6,563 nucleotides of DNA from Planctomycetaceae bacterium (lineage in GTDB: Bacteria; Planctomycetota; Planctomycetia; Pirellulales; UBA1268): positions 1 through 6,563 of the forward strand of contig JAUWWJ010000092.1 of NCBI GenBank assembly GCA_030616935.1, in the 5' to 3' direction. Shown piece after piece: positions 1 through 6,563 of this stretch (position 1 is its first letter; each line of letters starts with the position of its first letter). The position numbers and the translations under genes were made by a program. The notes below the pieces were generated by a model. It saw nothing but the letters and a program-made list of their open reading frames with translations, searched no databases and had not been told where the DNA came from.

Positions 1-1526
1 ACTCCCGAATCACTCCCAATCTTTTGGAACTTAGCGACCGATAATTCAAGTGGTCGCTGTCCGGGCCCAACATGGAGGGTATGCTCAATACAGGGACCAG
101 AATCGGTGGGTGTGTTATGCAATGATTCGAGGATGGATCGTTCCTCGATCGTGTAGCGAAGGATTACATCATTGTCGTACAGCGAGTACCCTTCGTACCG
201 CATGAATTGCTCATCAAGTGGTCCACGCGGGGGCTTCATACCATCAGTCTCATCAAAAGAACCGGCATATGCCCATCGCCATCCGTCGAGACCTGGCAGT
301 AAGGCTCCTTCTATCTGGGGCATTCGTTCACCACGCTGACGGTAGTGGTGTGTACCTGTTAAATCAAGAAAGCCATTTTCCCAGATTCCGATAAGCTTCA
401 TGCGGTGTAGGTCATAGCTCGCAGTCGTTGTGTCGTCGAGTTTGATAGTAAGCGCGTTATTTACCTGTGTTCCAATTTGAGAACCAAGAGCAGGACCAAA
501 GTCACGAGGTTTGAATTCAGTAAGTTCACCGAGGCCTGTCCCTTTCGGCAGCCCTGCCAAGTAGGACGAATCAACGACCTCGTATTGCGGATTACTCGGC
601 TGCATTAGTGCTTCACGAATGTAGTGAACAACCTGATATCGTTCTTTCGGCGAAAGGTATTGCACCGAGGCCATGAGCCCGCTTCCCTTCGTAAGCGTCA
701 TGAACATGTTGTATGGGTCAGAGCCATTTTTCAGAGGTTGAGTGCTAAAGGATCGAGCAAGAGGAAGAGTAGGCTCATTTCCATCCACGCCATGACAGTT
801 TTTGCAGTGGCTGAGATAAATTCGTTTGCCAGCTTTCAGGTCCTTTGCTCCAAGTCGTTGAAGAATGCCCGCGTGATCGAGTCCGACTGAGTCATCTCTA
901 ATAACTAGCTCCTCAGGAGTTGGTCTCAGTTCGCTAGCACGATGTGAACCACCATGCACCACCTCAAAGACATATCGCATGAGATCATAAAATTCACCTT
1001 CATTTCGCAGGCTATCAACAAGGCCTTGTGGCATTATTGATAGTGAAGTTTTTTCAATTTCATCAATTTGACTTTGCGGAATAACGGTAGGGTTTAAAAG
1101 GTCTGTCAATTCACGAAGAACAATCTGTGTCGTGTTTTGTGAAGTGAGTATCCCGGTTTTTATCTGGCCGTTTGTCGTAAGAACTGAAACAGTCTCATAT
1201 CCCTTACGAATCACCTGAGATGGATGAAGGACGGATTCGATAAGATAAATGTCCGATGTTGTAGGATCGATATCAGTGAGTTTTGGTCCCAGAGGAGAGG
1301 GAGTTTGTCCGTCAGAGTGACACTTGATGCACCCGGCAGTTGATGTGTGGAATAAAATTCCGCCACGGATGGGATCGCCCCTCATCCTTACTTGAGAAGC
1401 GAGGGCTTCACTGGTCTGGTTCAGAAGATTTTTCGTTAGATTTTGCGGAAAAGCGATTGGTGCTTTGAGCGTAAAACCAAGGCAGAAAATGAATGCAAAA
1501 AAAACGGTTTGAAAGAGATACTTCAT
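1..1526 (-). CDS. Exported di-heme c-type cytochrome protein, PVC heme-binding domain plus DUF6797-like region (partial, C-terminus missing)
   Basis: An uninterrupted minus-strand frame runs from ATG at 1526 to the left edge, giving 508 residues without a stop. Residues 1-28 form a signal peptide (MKYLF then a hydrophobic core), so the product is exported. Residues about 48-190 fit the Pirellula/Verrucomicrobium-type heme-binding domain: CIKCH at 66-70, LGPKLTDI, a strand-rich middle, and SIMPQGL, with Met165 a likely axial ligand. A second cytochrome c domain has CKNCH at 241-245 and probable ligand Met285. From about 325 to at least 500 the sequence (KPRDFGPALGSQIG, YDLHRMKLIGIWENGFLDL, HHYRQRGE) resembles, from memory, DUF6797 of planctomycete proteins. 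The likely role is periplasmic electron transfer, perhaps coupled to oxidation of a sugar or alcohol; the substrate is unknown. No Shine-Dalgarno site precedes the ATG; the start is chosen because the signal peptide begins exactly there and no other in-frame ATG lies close upstream. The heme motifs are certain; the DUF name is less so. Confidence 0.9.
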   Translation of the reverse strand, partial: MKYLFQTVFFAFIFCLGFTLKAPIAFPQNLTKNLLNQTSEALASQVRMRGDPIRGGILFHTSTAGCIKCHSDGQTPSPLGPKLTDIDPTTSDIYLIESVLHPSQVIRKGYETVSVLTTNGQIKTGILTSQNTTQIVLRELTDLLNPTVIPQSQIDEIEKTSLSIMPQGLVDSLRNEGEFYDLMRYVFEVVHGGSHRASELRPTPEELVIRDDSVGLDHAGILQRLGAKDLKAGKRIYLSHCKNCHGVDGNEPTLPLARSFSTQPLKNGSDPYNMFMTLTKGSGLMASVQYLSPKERYQVVHYIREALMQPSNPQYEVVDSSYLAGLPKGTGLGELTEFKPRDFGPALGSQIGTQVNNALTIKLDDTTTASYDLHRMKLIGIWENGFLDLTGTHHYRQRGERMPQIEGALLPGLDGWRWAYAGSFDETDGMKPPRGPLDEQFMRYEGYSLYDNDVILRYTIEERSILESLHNTPTDSGPCIEHTLHVGPGQRPLELSVAKFQKIGSDSG

Positions 1527-1607
1527 TGTAGATGGAGCGAAGGAGGTCGTCGGTATTCCTACCTTGGGATGTGAGGCAACCCATTGCCGTCTTGAATGTG
1601 CAAAACC

Positions 1608-1621
1608 AAAGTGAACACTTT
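1608..1621. repeat. Short inverted repeat, possible operator
   Basis: AAAGTG and CACTTT form perfect 6-base arms around a 2-base AA centre. It lies 82 bases upstream of the di-heme gene start and about 295 bases upstream of the aminotransferase start. The tiny spacer suits a dimeric regulator's site better than an RNA hairpin. Six-base arms arise often by chance, so this is only a candidate. Confidence 0.25.
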
Positions 1622-1679
1622 TTTGTTACCCGAGTCTACGTGCTCTGGGCGAAAGAACCTACGCTTTTATAAGGTTTGT

Positions 1680-1714
1680 ATCTCTCCGGCGAAGAGATGT
1701 GACGAAACACCATC
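1680..1714 (+). other. Two overlapping, mutually exclusive potential hairpins
   Basis: Reading the plus strand, ATCTCT (1680-1685) pairs with AGAGAT (1693-1698) around a 7-base loop. GATGTG (1696-1701) can pair with CACCATC (1708-1714) with one bulged C and a 6-base loop. The two stems share bases 1696-1698, so only one can be fully formed at a time. They start just after the TATAAG at 1668-1673. If that is a -10 box, they would sit at the 5' end of a leader of more than 200 bases before the aminotransferase. No known riboswitch consensus was recognised, and both stems are short. Confidence 0.2.
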
Positions 1715-1916
1715 ACAAAAAGGGATGAGTAAAATGCTTGAAAAAGAGAAAGAAAGAGCTCGACGTATATGAAATTGACACAGCGATGTACGATTTGTTC
1801 ATGTGAATGTCCGGATCGGCACGGATTTTAGTGTGGGGAAGGAACAAAACATGGATGCCTTTCGTATAGAAGGATTCGGTCCTATGGCTCTCTTCCGTTT
1901 TAGAAAGTTTTAAAAA

Positions 1917-3287
1917 ATGCCAGTCATTCATCTGAAAACAGAGATACCGGGTCCTCGTTCAAGAGAACTGAATGAGGTGCGGCATGAGCACGTCTCACCA
2001 GGGCCGTTCCATACAACTCCTGTTATCGCATCCCATGCGAAAGGGTCTGTAGTTACAGACGTCGACGGGAACTCATTCTTAGATTTTTCGAGTGGTATCG
2101 GTGTTACGAATCTTGGCCATCGCGACGAGGCTGTGATGCGAGCTGTTGCGGAACAGGCTGGTAAATTTGTTCATACGAGTATCAACGTTGTTGCTTACGA
2201 AGGATATATCCGTCTAGCAGAGCGGCTGAATGCACTCTTGCCAAAAGCCGCTCCGTGCAAAACATTTCTGGCAAACTCTGGTGCTGAAGCAGTTGAGAAC
2301 GCGGTTAAGTTTGCGCGTGTGAAAACAGGTCGACAGGCGGTCATTGCGTTTGAGCACGGTTATCATGGCCGTACGTACATGGCGATGGCACTCACAGCAA
2401 AGGCCCACCCTTATAAAAGTGGATTTGCTCCATTTCCAGCTGAGGTCTATCGGGCGCCATACCCAGATTTTTATCGATGGCCTGGAGTGAAAGGAGATCC
2501 AGGTGGTTGTCCGCAGGCGTCTAGATGTCCGCTTGAGCGGTGCTTCTGCCAAGAGGTATTTGATTCGTTTGCTGAGATTGCACGAGGCCAAATTGGTGAG
2601 CAGAATGTTGCGGCAGTTATTATTGAGCCAGTTGCCGGTGAGGGCGGATTTGTGCCAGCCCCGGCACCGTTTCTGAAAATGTTGCGTCGATGGTGTGATG
2701 ACCACGGTGTTGTGCTTATTTTTGATGAAGTTCAGACTGGCTTTGGAAGAACGGGTAGCCTGTTGGCATGTCATCAATTGGATGTCACTCCTGATCTTGT
2801 TGTCATGGCTAAGGGATTGGCGAATGGCCTTCCTCTCTCAGCTGTGACAGGTCGGGCAGAGGTCATTGATGCTGTCGGACTCGGTGGTGTTGGCGGAACG
2901 TACTGCGGCAATCCACTGGCGTGTGCTGCATCACATGCGGTGCTCGATCGATTTGAAGACCCAGCAGTTCTTGCACATGCCTGCCACATTGGAGAGGTAT
3001 TGCGTCACAGGCTCGAAGCGTTTGCCAAACGTTTTCCAGGTGTTGGCCAGACACGAGGGCTCGGTCCGATGCGCGCAATTGAACTTGTGACCGACCAAGG
3101 AACAAAGCAGCCCGATAAGGCGGCTGCTCAAGCAGTTGTTCAATATGCCTACGAACATGGCTTAATCCTTATGGCATGCGGTACGCACGGAAACGTGCTT
3201 CGTTTTCTTGTGCCATTAACCATGAATGACGAAGAGTTACATGAAGGTCTTGCTGTTGTTGAAGACGCGTTAGCAAGTCTCGAGTAA
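1917..3287 (+). CDS. Class III PLP-dependent aminotransferase, 4-aminobutyrate aminotransferase-like
   Basis: This 456-residue protein has the full set of class III (fold type I) aminotransferase motifs and the family's usual length. [15 protein letters not shown] (120-134) is the cofactor phosphate loop, Asp270 in [13 protein letters not shown] binds the pyridine nitrogen, Lys299 in [13 protein letters not shown] forms the Schiff base, Thr328 lies in [11 protein letters not shown], and Arg429 in [10 protein letters not shown] matches the carboxylate-binding Arg of GabT. Glu237 and Glu242 in EPVAGEGG also follow GabT. The enzyme should move an amino group between an omega-amino acid (GABA-like) or similar amine and a 2-keto acid in the cytoplasm; acetylornithine, ornithine or other amines remain possible, so no symbol is given. 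A four-cysteine cluster lies at residues 198-211. An in-frame TAA at 1911 just before the ATG rules out a longer start nearby; no Shine-Dalgarno site is visible. A 140-base gap and a palindrome separate it from the downstream sulfatase. Confidence 0.95.
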   Translation: MPVIHLKTEIPGPRSRELNEVRHEHVSPGPFHTTPVIASHAKGSVVTDVDGNSFLDFSSGIGVTNLGHRDEAVMRAVAEQAGKFVHTSINVVAYEGYIRLAERLNALLPKAAPCKTFLANSGAEAVENAVKFARVKTGRQAVIAFEHGYHGRTYMAMALTAKAHPYKSGFAPFPAEVYRAPYPDFYRWPGVKGDPGGCPQASRCPLERCFCQEVFDSFAEIARGQIGEQNVAAVIIEPVAGEGGFVPAPAPFLKMLRRWCDDHGVVLIFDEVQTGFGRTGSLLACHQLDVTPDLVVMAKGLANGLPLSAVTGRAEVIDAVGLGGVGGTYCGNPLACAASHAVLDRFEDPAVLAHACHIGEVLRHRLEAFAKRFPGVGQTRGLGPMRAIELVTDQGTKQPDKAAAQAVVQYAYEHGLILMACGTHGNVLRFLVPLTMNDEELHEGLAVVEDALASLE

Positions 3288-3332
3288 AACTATTTTCAGC
3301 CGGGTATGGGCGACCGAATTGTTCTAATCGCT

Positions 3333-3347
3333 GCATCTCAGAGATGC
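3333..3347 (+). terminator. Palindrome, candidate weak terminator after the aminotransferase
   Basis: GCATCTC and GAGATGC form perfect 7-base arms around one A, or a 6-base stem with a CAG loop. The palindrome begins 46 bases after the aminotransferase stop and is followed by TTTGT, a poor U-tract. It could be a weak intrinsic terminator or a regulator's binding site ahead of the sulfatase. Its position argues that the ATG at 3344, which lies inside it, is not the sulfatase start. Confidence 0.4.
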
Positions 3348-3413
3348 TTTGTAGATTGTGTTCGTTTAAAGTTGCTAGACTGAGTCCTAGTCAAGCAAAG
3401 ATTAGTCCAGTAT

Positions 3414-3420
3414 GGGAGGG
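3414..3420 (+). promoter_or_regulatory. Shine-Dalgarno site that decides the sulfatase start
   Basis: GGGAGGG contains GGAGG (3415-3419), a near-perfect match to the anti-Shine-Dalgarno sequence. It lies 8 bases from the TTG at 3428 and 5 bases from the TTG at 3425. Translation from 3428 gives a classic signal peptide beginning M-K-L. This is the strongest ribosome binding site in the window. Confidence 0.7.
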
Positions 3421-3427
3421 CATTTTG

Positions 3428-4897
3428 TTGAAGTTGACATGGCTACTCTTCGCCCTTCTTTTTTTGACATATGATTGTGTCGTTTGTGCAGAGACGACGC
3501 AGGTCACGAAGCCGAATGTATTGTTTATTGCTGTCGATGACCTGGCGTGCACGCTTGGGTGCTATGGTGATCAAGTTGCGAAGACACCAAACATCGATCG
3601 GCTCGCTGCACGGGGTGTCTGTTTTCAACGGGCGTACAACCAGTTGCCGCTATGCAATCCAACGCGGGCTTCTCTTCTAACTGGTCTCCGGCCCGATCAG
3701 ATAAAGGTTTACGATCTTGATCGACATTTCCGAGAAGAAATTCCAGATGTCGTAACACTCCCGCAGGCATTTCAGCAGGCTGGCTATTACGTTTCCCGGG
3801 TGGGTAAGATTTTTCATTACAACGTTCCTGCTTCAATAGGAACCAACGGCCTCGATGATTCACCGTCGTGGATGCGTGTAGTCAATCCTAAAGGGCGAGA
3901 CACTGCTGAAGAAAATCTAGTTTTTAATGCAGAGCCAAATAAAAAAATTTCTGCGGCACTCAGTTGGCTTGCGGCAGAAGGGAGTGACGAAGAACAGACG
4001 GACGGCATGATTGCCACAGAAGCTATACGAATGATGTCTACAAATAAGTCCAGCCCCTTTTTCTTGGCGGTTGGATTTTTTCGTCCGCATACACCGTATA
4101 TCGCTCCAAAGAAATATTTCGATCTTTATTCAGCTGAAAAGATGCGGCTGCCATACGCTCCACAAGATGACCGGGAAGATATACCAATCGCAGCCTTTGC
4201 TCATAATTGTTCAGATCCACATTACGGACTTGAGAAGGATGTTTTGATTCAGGCAACACAGGCCTATTACGCCTGTGTTTCGTTTATTGATGCACAGGTT
4301 GGTCGTCTACTCGATGCACTTGATCAGCTTGAACTAACCGAAAACACAATCATTGTTCTCTGGAGTGATCATGGATATCATCTTGGAGATCACCTTGGAG
4401 TTTGGCAGAAGCGCACCCTTTTTGAGCAGGCAGCTCGGGCGCCCTTGATTATTCGGGCTCCTGACATGCCAGGGAATGGTCAGGTTTGTCGGCGAGTGGT
4501 TGAGTTTATTGATGTGTATCCATCCCTCGCTGCTCTTGCAAAAATACAAGCACCCAGCGGGTTGCCCGGCCGCGACTTGAGTCCACTTTTAGTCGACCCG
4601 CTTGTGCCATGGGGAGGCTATGCGGTGACGCAGGTCCTACGTCCAGCTGATGCACGACTGCGACAGCCAGTAATGGGCTGTAGCATTCGTGATCATCGTT
4701 GGCGATACACAGAGTGGGCTGAGGGAGAGGCCGGAGTGGAGCTTTATGACCATCAGGCTGATCCAATGGAATTCCATAATTTAGCGACTGATCCAGATTC
4801 AGAAACGTATGACGTAATAGAGCGACTCCGTGCGGCATTGTATAAACGTGCGTCTGGGAAAATTCCATCAACGCCATTTCAATCAAAAAGATTGTGA
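3428..4897 (+). CDS. Secreted sulfatase, iduronate-2-sulfatase-like (formylglycine type), TTG start
   Basis: A type I sulfatase of 489 residues that hydrolyses a sulfate ester, probably on a sulfated polysaccharide, outside the cytoplasm. Numbered from TTG 3428, residues 1-21 are a signal peptide ([13 protein letters not shown], probable cut after VCA). [11 protein letters not shown] gives metal ligands Asp37-Asp38. CNPTR at 76-80 is the CxPxR motif whose Cys76 must become formylglycine. GKIFH gives Lys127 and His130, RPHTPY gives His221, [11 protein letters not shown] gives Asp314 and His315, and Lys328 follows in [17 protein letters not shown]. The pattern [25 protein letters not shown] is that of bacterial iduronate-2-sulfatase relatives; the true substrate cannot be read from sequence. 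The frame is open back to an ATG at 3344, but that start buries the signal peptide behind 28 residues and sits in a palindrome. The gene ends with tandem stops TGA-TAG. The next sulfatase follows after 95 bases and may be cotranscribed. Confidence 0.93.
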   Translation: MKLTWLLFALLFLTYDCVVCAETTQVTKPNVLFIAVDDLACTLGCYGDQVAKTPNIDRLAARGVCFQRAYNQLPLCNPTRASLLTGLRPDQIKVYDLDRHFREEIPDVVTLPQAFQQAGYYVSRVGKIFHYNVPASIGTNGLDDSPSWMRVVNPKGRDTAEENLVFNAEPNKKISAALSWLAAEGSDEEQTDGMIATEAIRMMSTNKSSPFFLAVGFFRPHTPYIAPKKYFDLYSAEKMRLPYAPQDDREDIPIAAFAHNCSDPHYGLEKDVLIQATQAYYACVSFIDAQVGRLLDALDQLELTENTIIVLWSDHGYHLGDHLGVWQKRTLFEQAARAPLIIRAPDMPGNGQVCRRVVEFIDVYPSLAALAKIQAPSGLPGRDLSPLLVDPLVPWGGYAVTQVLRPADARLRQPVMGCSIRDHRWRYTEWAEGEAGVELYDHQADPMEFHNLATDPDSETYDVIERLRAALYKRASGKIPSTPFQSKRL

Positions 4898-4992
4898 TAG
4901 CGGTTTTCATGAGAGAAGATTTGCTGTTCGCTATGGGTTCTCAAAAAAGCACAATAGAACAATAAAAATAGTTATCAAAGAAGGTTGGAAAA
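4898..4992 (+). other. Gap between the two sulfatases with a weak ribosome binding site
   Basis: No gene fits here. GAAGG at 4980-4984 lies 8 bases before the second sulfatase's ATG and is a modest Shine-Dalgarno site. The second half is A-rich. A 5-base inverted repeat, TAGCG (4898-4902) and CGCTA (4929-4933), is too short and wide to call a terminator. No strong terminator is seen, which is compatible with transcription continuing from the first sulfatase. Confidence 0.4.
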
Positions 4993-6468
4993 ATGGGTGC
5001 CATAAGATTTCTGATGATCATTTTATTGCTGGCTGGATTCCAAGTGGTAAGAGCCGCAGAATCTCCAAATATTCTGCTAATTGTGACTGACGAGCATAAT
5101 TTTCGAACTCTTGGTTGTTACCGAGATCACTTATCAAAAGAGCAAGCCGAGATGTGGGGGCCAGGAGTTGTAGTTACAACACCGAATATCGATCGGCTTG
5201 CAAGTGAGGGAGTGATTTGTACCCGAGCATATGCAACTGCGCCAGTTTGTTCACCATGTCGGGCAGCAATGATTACGGGACTTTATCCACAAAATACAGG
5301 TGTGCCGACAAATAATTGTAAACTTCGGACAGATATTCCAACGCTTGCGTCAATACTAAATAAATCCGGATACGAAACAGGATTTATTGGGAAATGGCAT
5401 TTGGGTGGCGCGGGCAAGCCTGAATGGTCTCCAGAAATTGATGGTGGCTTTGTTGACAAACAATACATGTTTAACCGCGGCCATTGGAAAAAGTTTGAAC
5501 TGACCAAGACGGGTGCAGGGGTGGCTGCTCACGATACAAAAGGTGTGCCTTCCTACAGCCTAGATAACGCTGATGAAAAAACATTTTCAACAGACTTTCT
5601 TACAGATCGCTGCATTGACTTTATCACCGCAAAAGAAAATAAGCCGTTTCTTGCAGTGGTAAGTTACCCCGACCCTCATGGTCCCAATACCGTACGCGCC
5701 CCTTATGACACGATGTTTAATCACCTACGATTCCTTCCTCCCCGAACGTATGGTCGTGATGACGTTGTTGGACCAAAGTGGTTAGGTGATGAAAAAGGTC
5801 ACACAACGTTTAAAGCTGATCCGATGAGACAATATTTTGGTATGGTGAAATGCCTTGATGATAACATCGGGCGTTTGTTTCAAGCTTTGGAGGCGAATGA
5901 CAAGCTTGATTCAACAATCATCATGATGACCTCCGATCACGGTGACCTTTGTTATGAGCACGATCGGCTCAATAAGGGAAATCCGTACGAAGGGTCAGCA
6001 CGAGTGCCCATGCTCATCAGATTCCCAGATAAGTTATCTGCTGGCTCTGTCTATAAACAACCGGTTGGTACCGTTGATATTACACCGACACTTCTTCGCT
6101 TGGCTGGTAACAATTCCTCTGCGGGTGATTTTCAAGGAAGGGATTTGTCGGAGGATTTCCACCGTGGAGTTTCTGGGGAGATGACAAAGCATACCTTTCT
6201 TCGAAATGCAGGAACAAAGGCTAGTTGGATCTGTGTAGTCGATTCACGCTATAAGTTAGTGCTTTCTGTGAATGATCGCCCTTGGCTCTTTGATAGCCAA
6301 CAGGATCCTGATGAATTACATAATTTTTTCGGACGCCCGGGAAGTGAAGCCGTGACACGTGATCTGGCTAAGGCTTTAAAGGGCTACTCCGTTGCAAGTG
6401 GTGATACGTTTGCAGAACAGCCAACAATTGCAAAGTCACTGAACCTTTGCCTGCAGGTGGGCTTGTAA
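4993..6468 (+). CDS. Secreted sulfatase, arylsulfatase-like (formylglycine type, CSPCR motif)
   Basis: A complete 491-residue type I sulfatase. Residues 1-21 are a signal peptide (MGAIRFLMIILLLAGF, probable cut near VRA), so it acts in the periplasm or outside. PNILLIVTDEHN supplies metal ligand Asp33 with Glu34 where most relatives have a second Asp. CSPCR at 86-90 is the CxPxR motif; Cys86 should be oxidised to formylglycine. GKWHLGG gives Lys134 and His136, DPHG gives His229, TSDHGD gives Asp315 and His316, and Lys328 precedes PYEGSARVPMLIRFP. The C-terminal LFDSQQDPDELHNF element is usual in the family. It shares the fold and active site with the upstream sulfatase but differs clearly across the rest of the chain, so the two are different subfamilies rather than a recent duplication. 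They may remove different sulfates from one substrate. The start is supported by GAAGG 8 bases upstream and by the immediate signal peptide. The substrate is unknown. Confidence 0.94.
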   Translation: MGAIRFLMIILLLAGFQVVRAAESPNILLIVTDEHNFRTLGCYRDHLSKEQAEMWGPGVVVTTPNIDRLASEGVICTRAYATAPVCSPCRAAMITGLYPQNTGVPTNNCKLRTDIPTLASILNKSGYETGFIGKWHLGGAGKPEWSPEIDGGFVDKQYMFNRGHWKKFELTKTGAGVAAHDTKGVPSYSLDNADEKTFSTDFLTDRCIDFITAKENKPFLAVVSYPDPHGPNTVRAPYDTMFNHLRFLPPRTYGRDDVVGPKWLGDEKGHTTFKADPMRQYFGMVKCLDDNIGRLFQALEANDKLDSTIIMMTSDHGDLCYEHDRLNKGNPYEGSARVPMLIRFPDKLSAGSVYKQPVGTVDITPTLLRLAGNNSSAGDFQGRDLSEDFHRGVSGEMTKHTFLRNAGTKASWICVVDSRYKLVLSVNDRPWLFDSQQDPDELHNFFGRPGSEAVTRDLAKALKGYSVASGDTFAEQPTIAKSLNLCLQVGL

Positions 6469-6563
6469 GCATTTCAGCAAAACATCAAAGAGTTGGCCTG
6501 AGCCCATCAGGACAGCCACGGCACTTTATGTATTGCCAGACAATGAAAGTCATTTTCACAATG
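6469..6563. other. Right-edge sequence, no gene established
   Basis: A plus-strand gene could begin here: ATG at 6543 opens MKVIFTM to the edge and ATG at 6528 is in the same frame, but neither has a Shine-Dalgarno site and the stretch is too short to judge. On the minus strand a frame is open from the edge to a TGA at 6485-6487 and would give a 25-residue tail containing KCRGCPDG; this could be the end of a convergent gene or chance. Confidence 0.3.
6497..6511 (+). terminator. Weak hairpin after the second sulfatase
   Basis: CCTGA and TCAGG form a 5-base stem around a GCCCA loop, beginning 29 bases after the sulfatase stop. The stem can be lengthened across one G-A mismatch by two more pairs. 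No T-tract follows, so it is not a standard intrinsic terminator, though it may mark the end of the transcript. Confidence 0.25.

Larger units (their letters stand above)
1527..1916. other. Divergent intergenic region, no convincing gene
   Basis: These 390 bases separate the minus-strand di-heme gene from the plus-strand aminotransferase and must hold the promoters of both if each is transcribed from here. Candidate promoter elements are weak: TATAAG at 1668-1673 lacks a good -35 box, and TTGACA at 1775-1780 lacks a good -10 box at normal spacing. A purine-rich stretch occupies about 1721-1758. A 15-codon frame (1725-1772, MSKMLEKEKERARRI) has only GGG before its ATG and is not credible as a gene. 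A 72-codon minus-strand frame (1713-1931) overlaps the aminotransferase start and shows no recognisable protein features. The inverted repeats are listed separately. Confidence 0.6.

Noticed and set aside
624..890. 88-codon plus-strand frame
   Set aside because: It lies wholly opposite the di-heme gene, covering the strand complementary to the CKNCH region, and has no independent features.
1725..1772. 15-codon frame with GGG before the ATG (possible leader peptide)
   Set aside because: It is too short, purine-rich by composition, has no run of a regulatory amino acid and only a minimal Shine-Dalgarno match.
1713..1931. 72-codon minus-strand frame spanning the intergenic region and the aminotransferase start
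   Set aside because: It has no recognisable motif, overlaps the well-supported aminotransferase start, and its composition is that of translated A/T-rich intergenic DNA.
2214..2777. 187-codon minus-strand frame
   Set aside because: It is antisense to the aminotransferase core, whose catalytic motifs fix the coding strand, and its product matches no family.
3428..6468. The two sulfatases as a recent tandem duplication
   Set aside because: They share only the conserved active-site motifs and differ in the subfamily motifs around them.
6485..6562. Minus-strand tail with KCRGCPDG ending at TGA, possibly a convergent gene's C-terminus
   Set aside because: Only 25 codons are visible, no family was recognised, and open frames of this length are common by chance.
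1..6563. Mobile elements, CRISPR arrays, tRNA or rRNA genes
   Set aside because: No transposase or integrase motifs, no spaced direct repeats and no tRNA-like cloverleaf or rRNA sequence were noticed on either strand.

Overview
The window looks like chromosomal DNA of a planctomycete (Planctomycetota, most like the Pirellula/Rhodopirellula group) or a close PVC relative. Three things suggest this: a secreted protein with the heme-binding domain typical of Pirellula and Verrucomicrobium, two secreted formylglycine-type sulfatases side by side, and weak or absent Shine-Dalgarno sites at three of the four genes. This assignment is inferred from protein families; no marker gene is present.

Layout. 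From 1 to 1526 on the minus strand lies the N-terminal 508 residues of a large exported di-heme protein whose C-terminus is beyond the left edge. A divergent intergenic region (1527-1916) holds no convincing gene but has some inverted repeats. Three plus-strand genes follow: a class III PLP aminotransferase (1917-3287), an iduronate-2-sulfatase-like sulfatase (best start TTG 3428, end 4897), and a second sulfatase of a different subfamily (4993-6468). The last 95 bases (6469-6563) hold a weak hairpin and no gene that can be established.

How the genes may work together. Both sulfatases carry signal peptides and should act in the periplasm or outside the cell on sulfate esters, probably of polysaccharides, after a separately encoded formylglycine-generating enzyme matures their active-site cysteine. 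The aminotransferase has no signal peptide and is cytoplasmic; it would transfer an amino group from an omega-amino acid or related amine to a keto acid. The di-heme protein is exported and probably takes part in electron transfer or oxidation. A shared catabolic role is possible but is not shown by the sequence. The palindrome between the aminotransferase and the first sulfatase may separate them into two transcription units.

No clear novel system, mobile element, CRISPR array, tRNA or rRNA was seen. The points most worth a second look are the TTG start with a strong Shine-Dalgarno site, the four-cysteine cluster in the aminotransferase, and the domain order of the di-heme protein.
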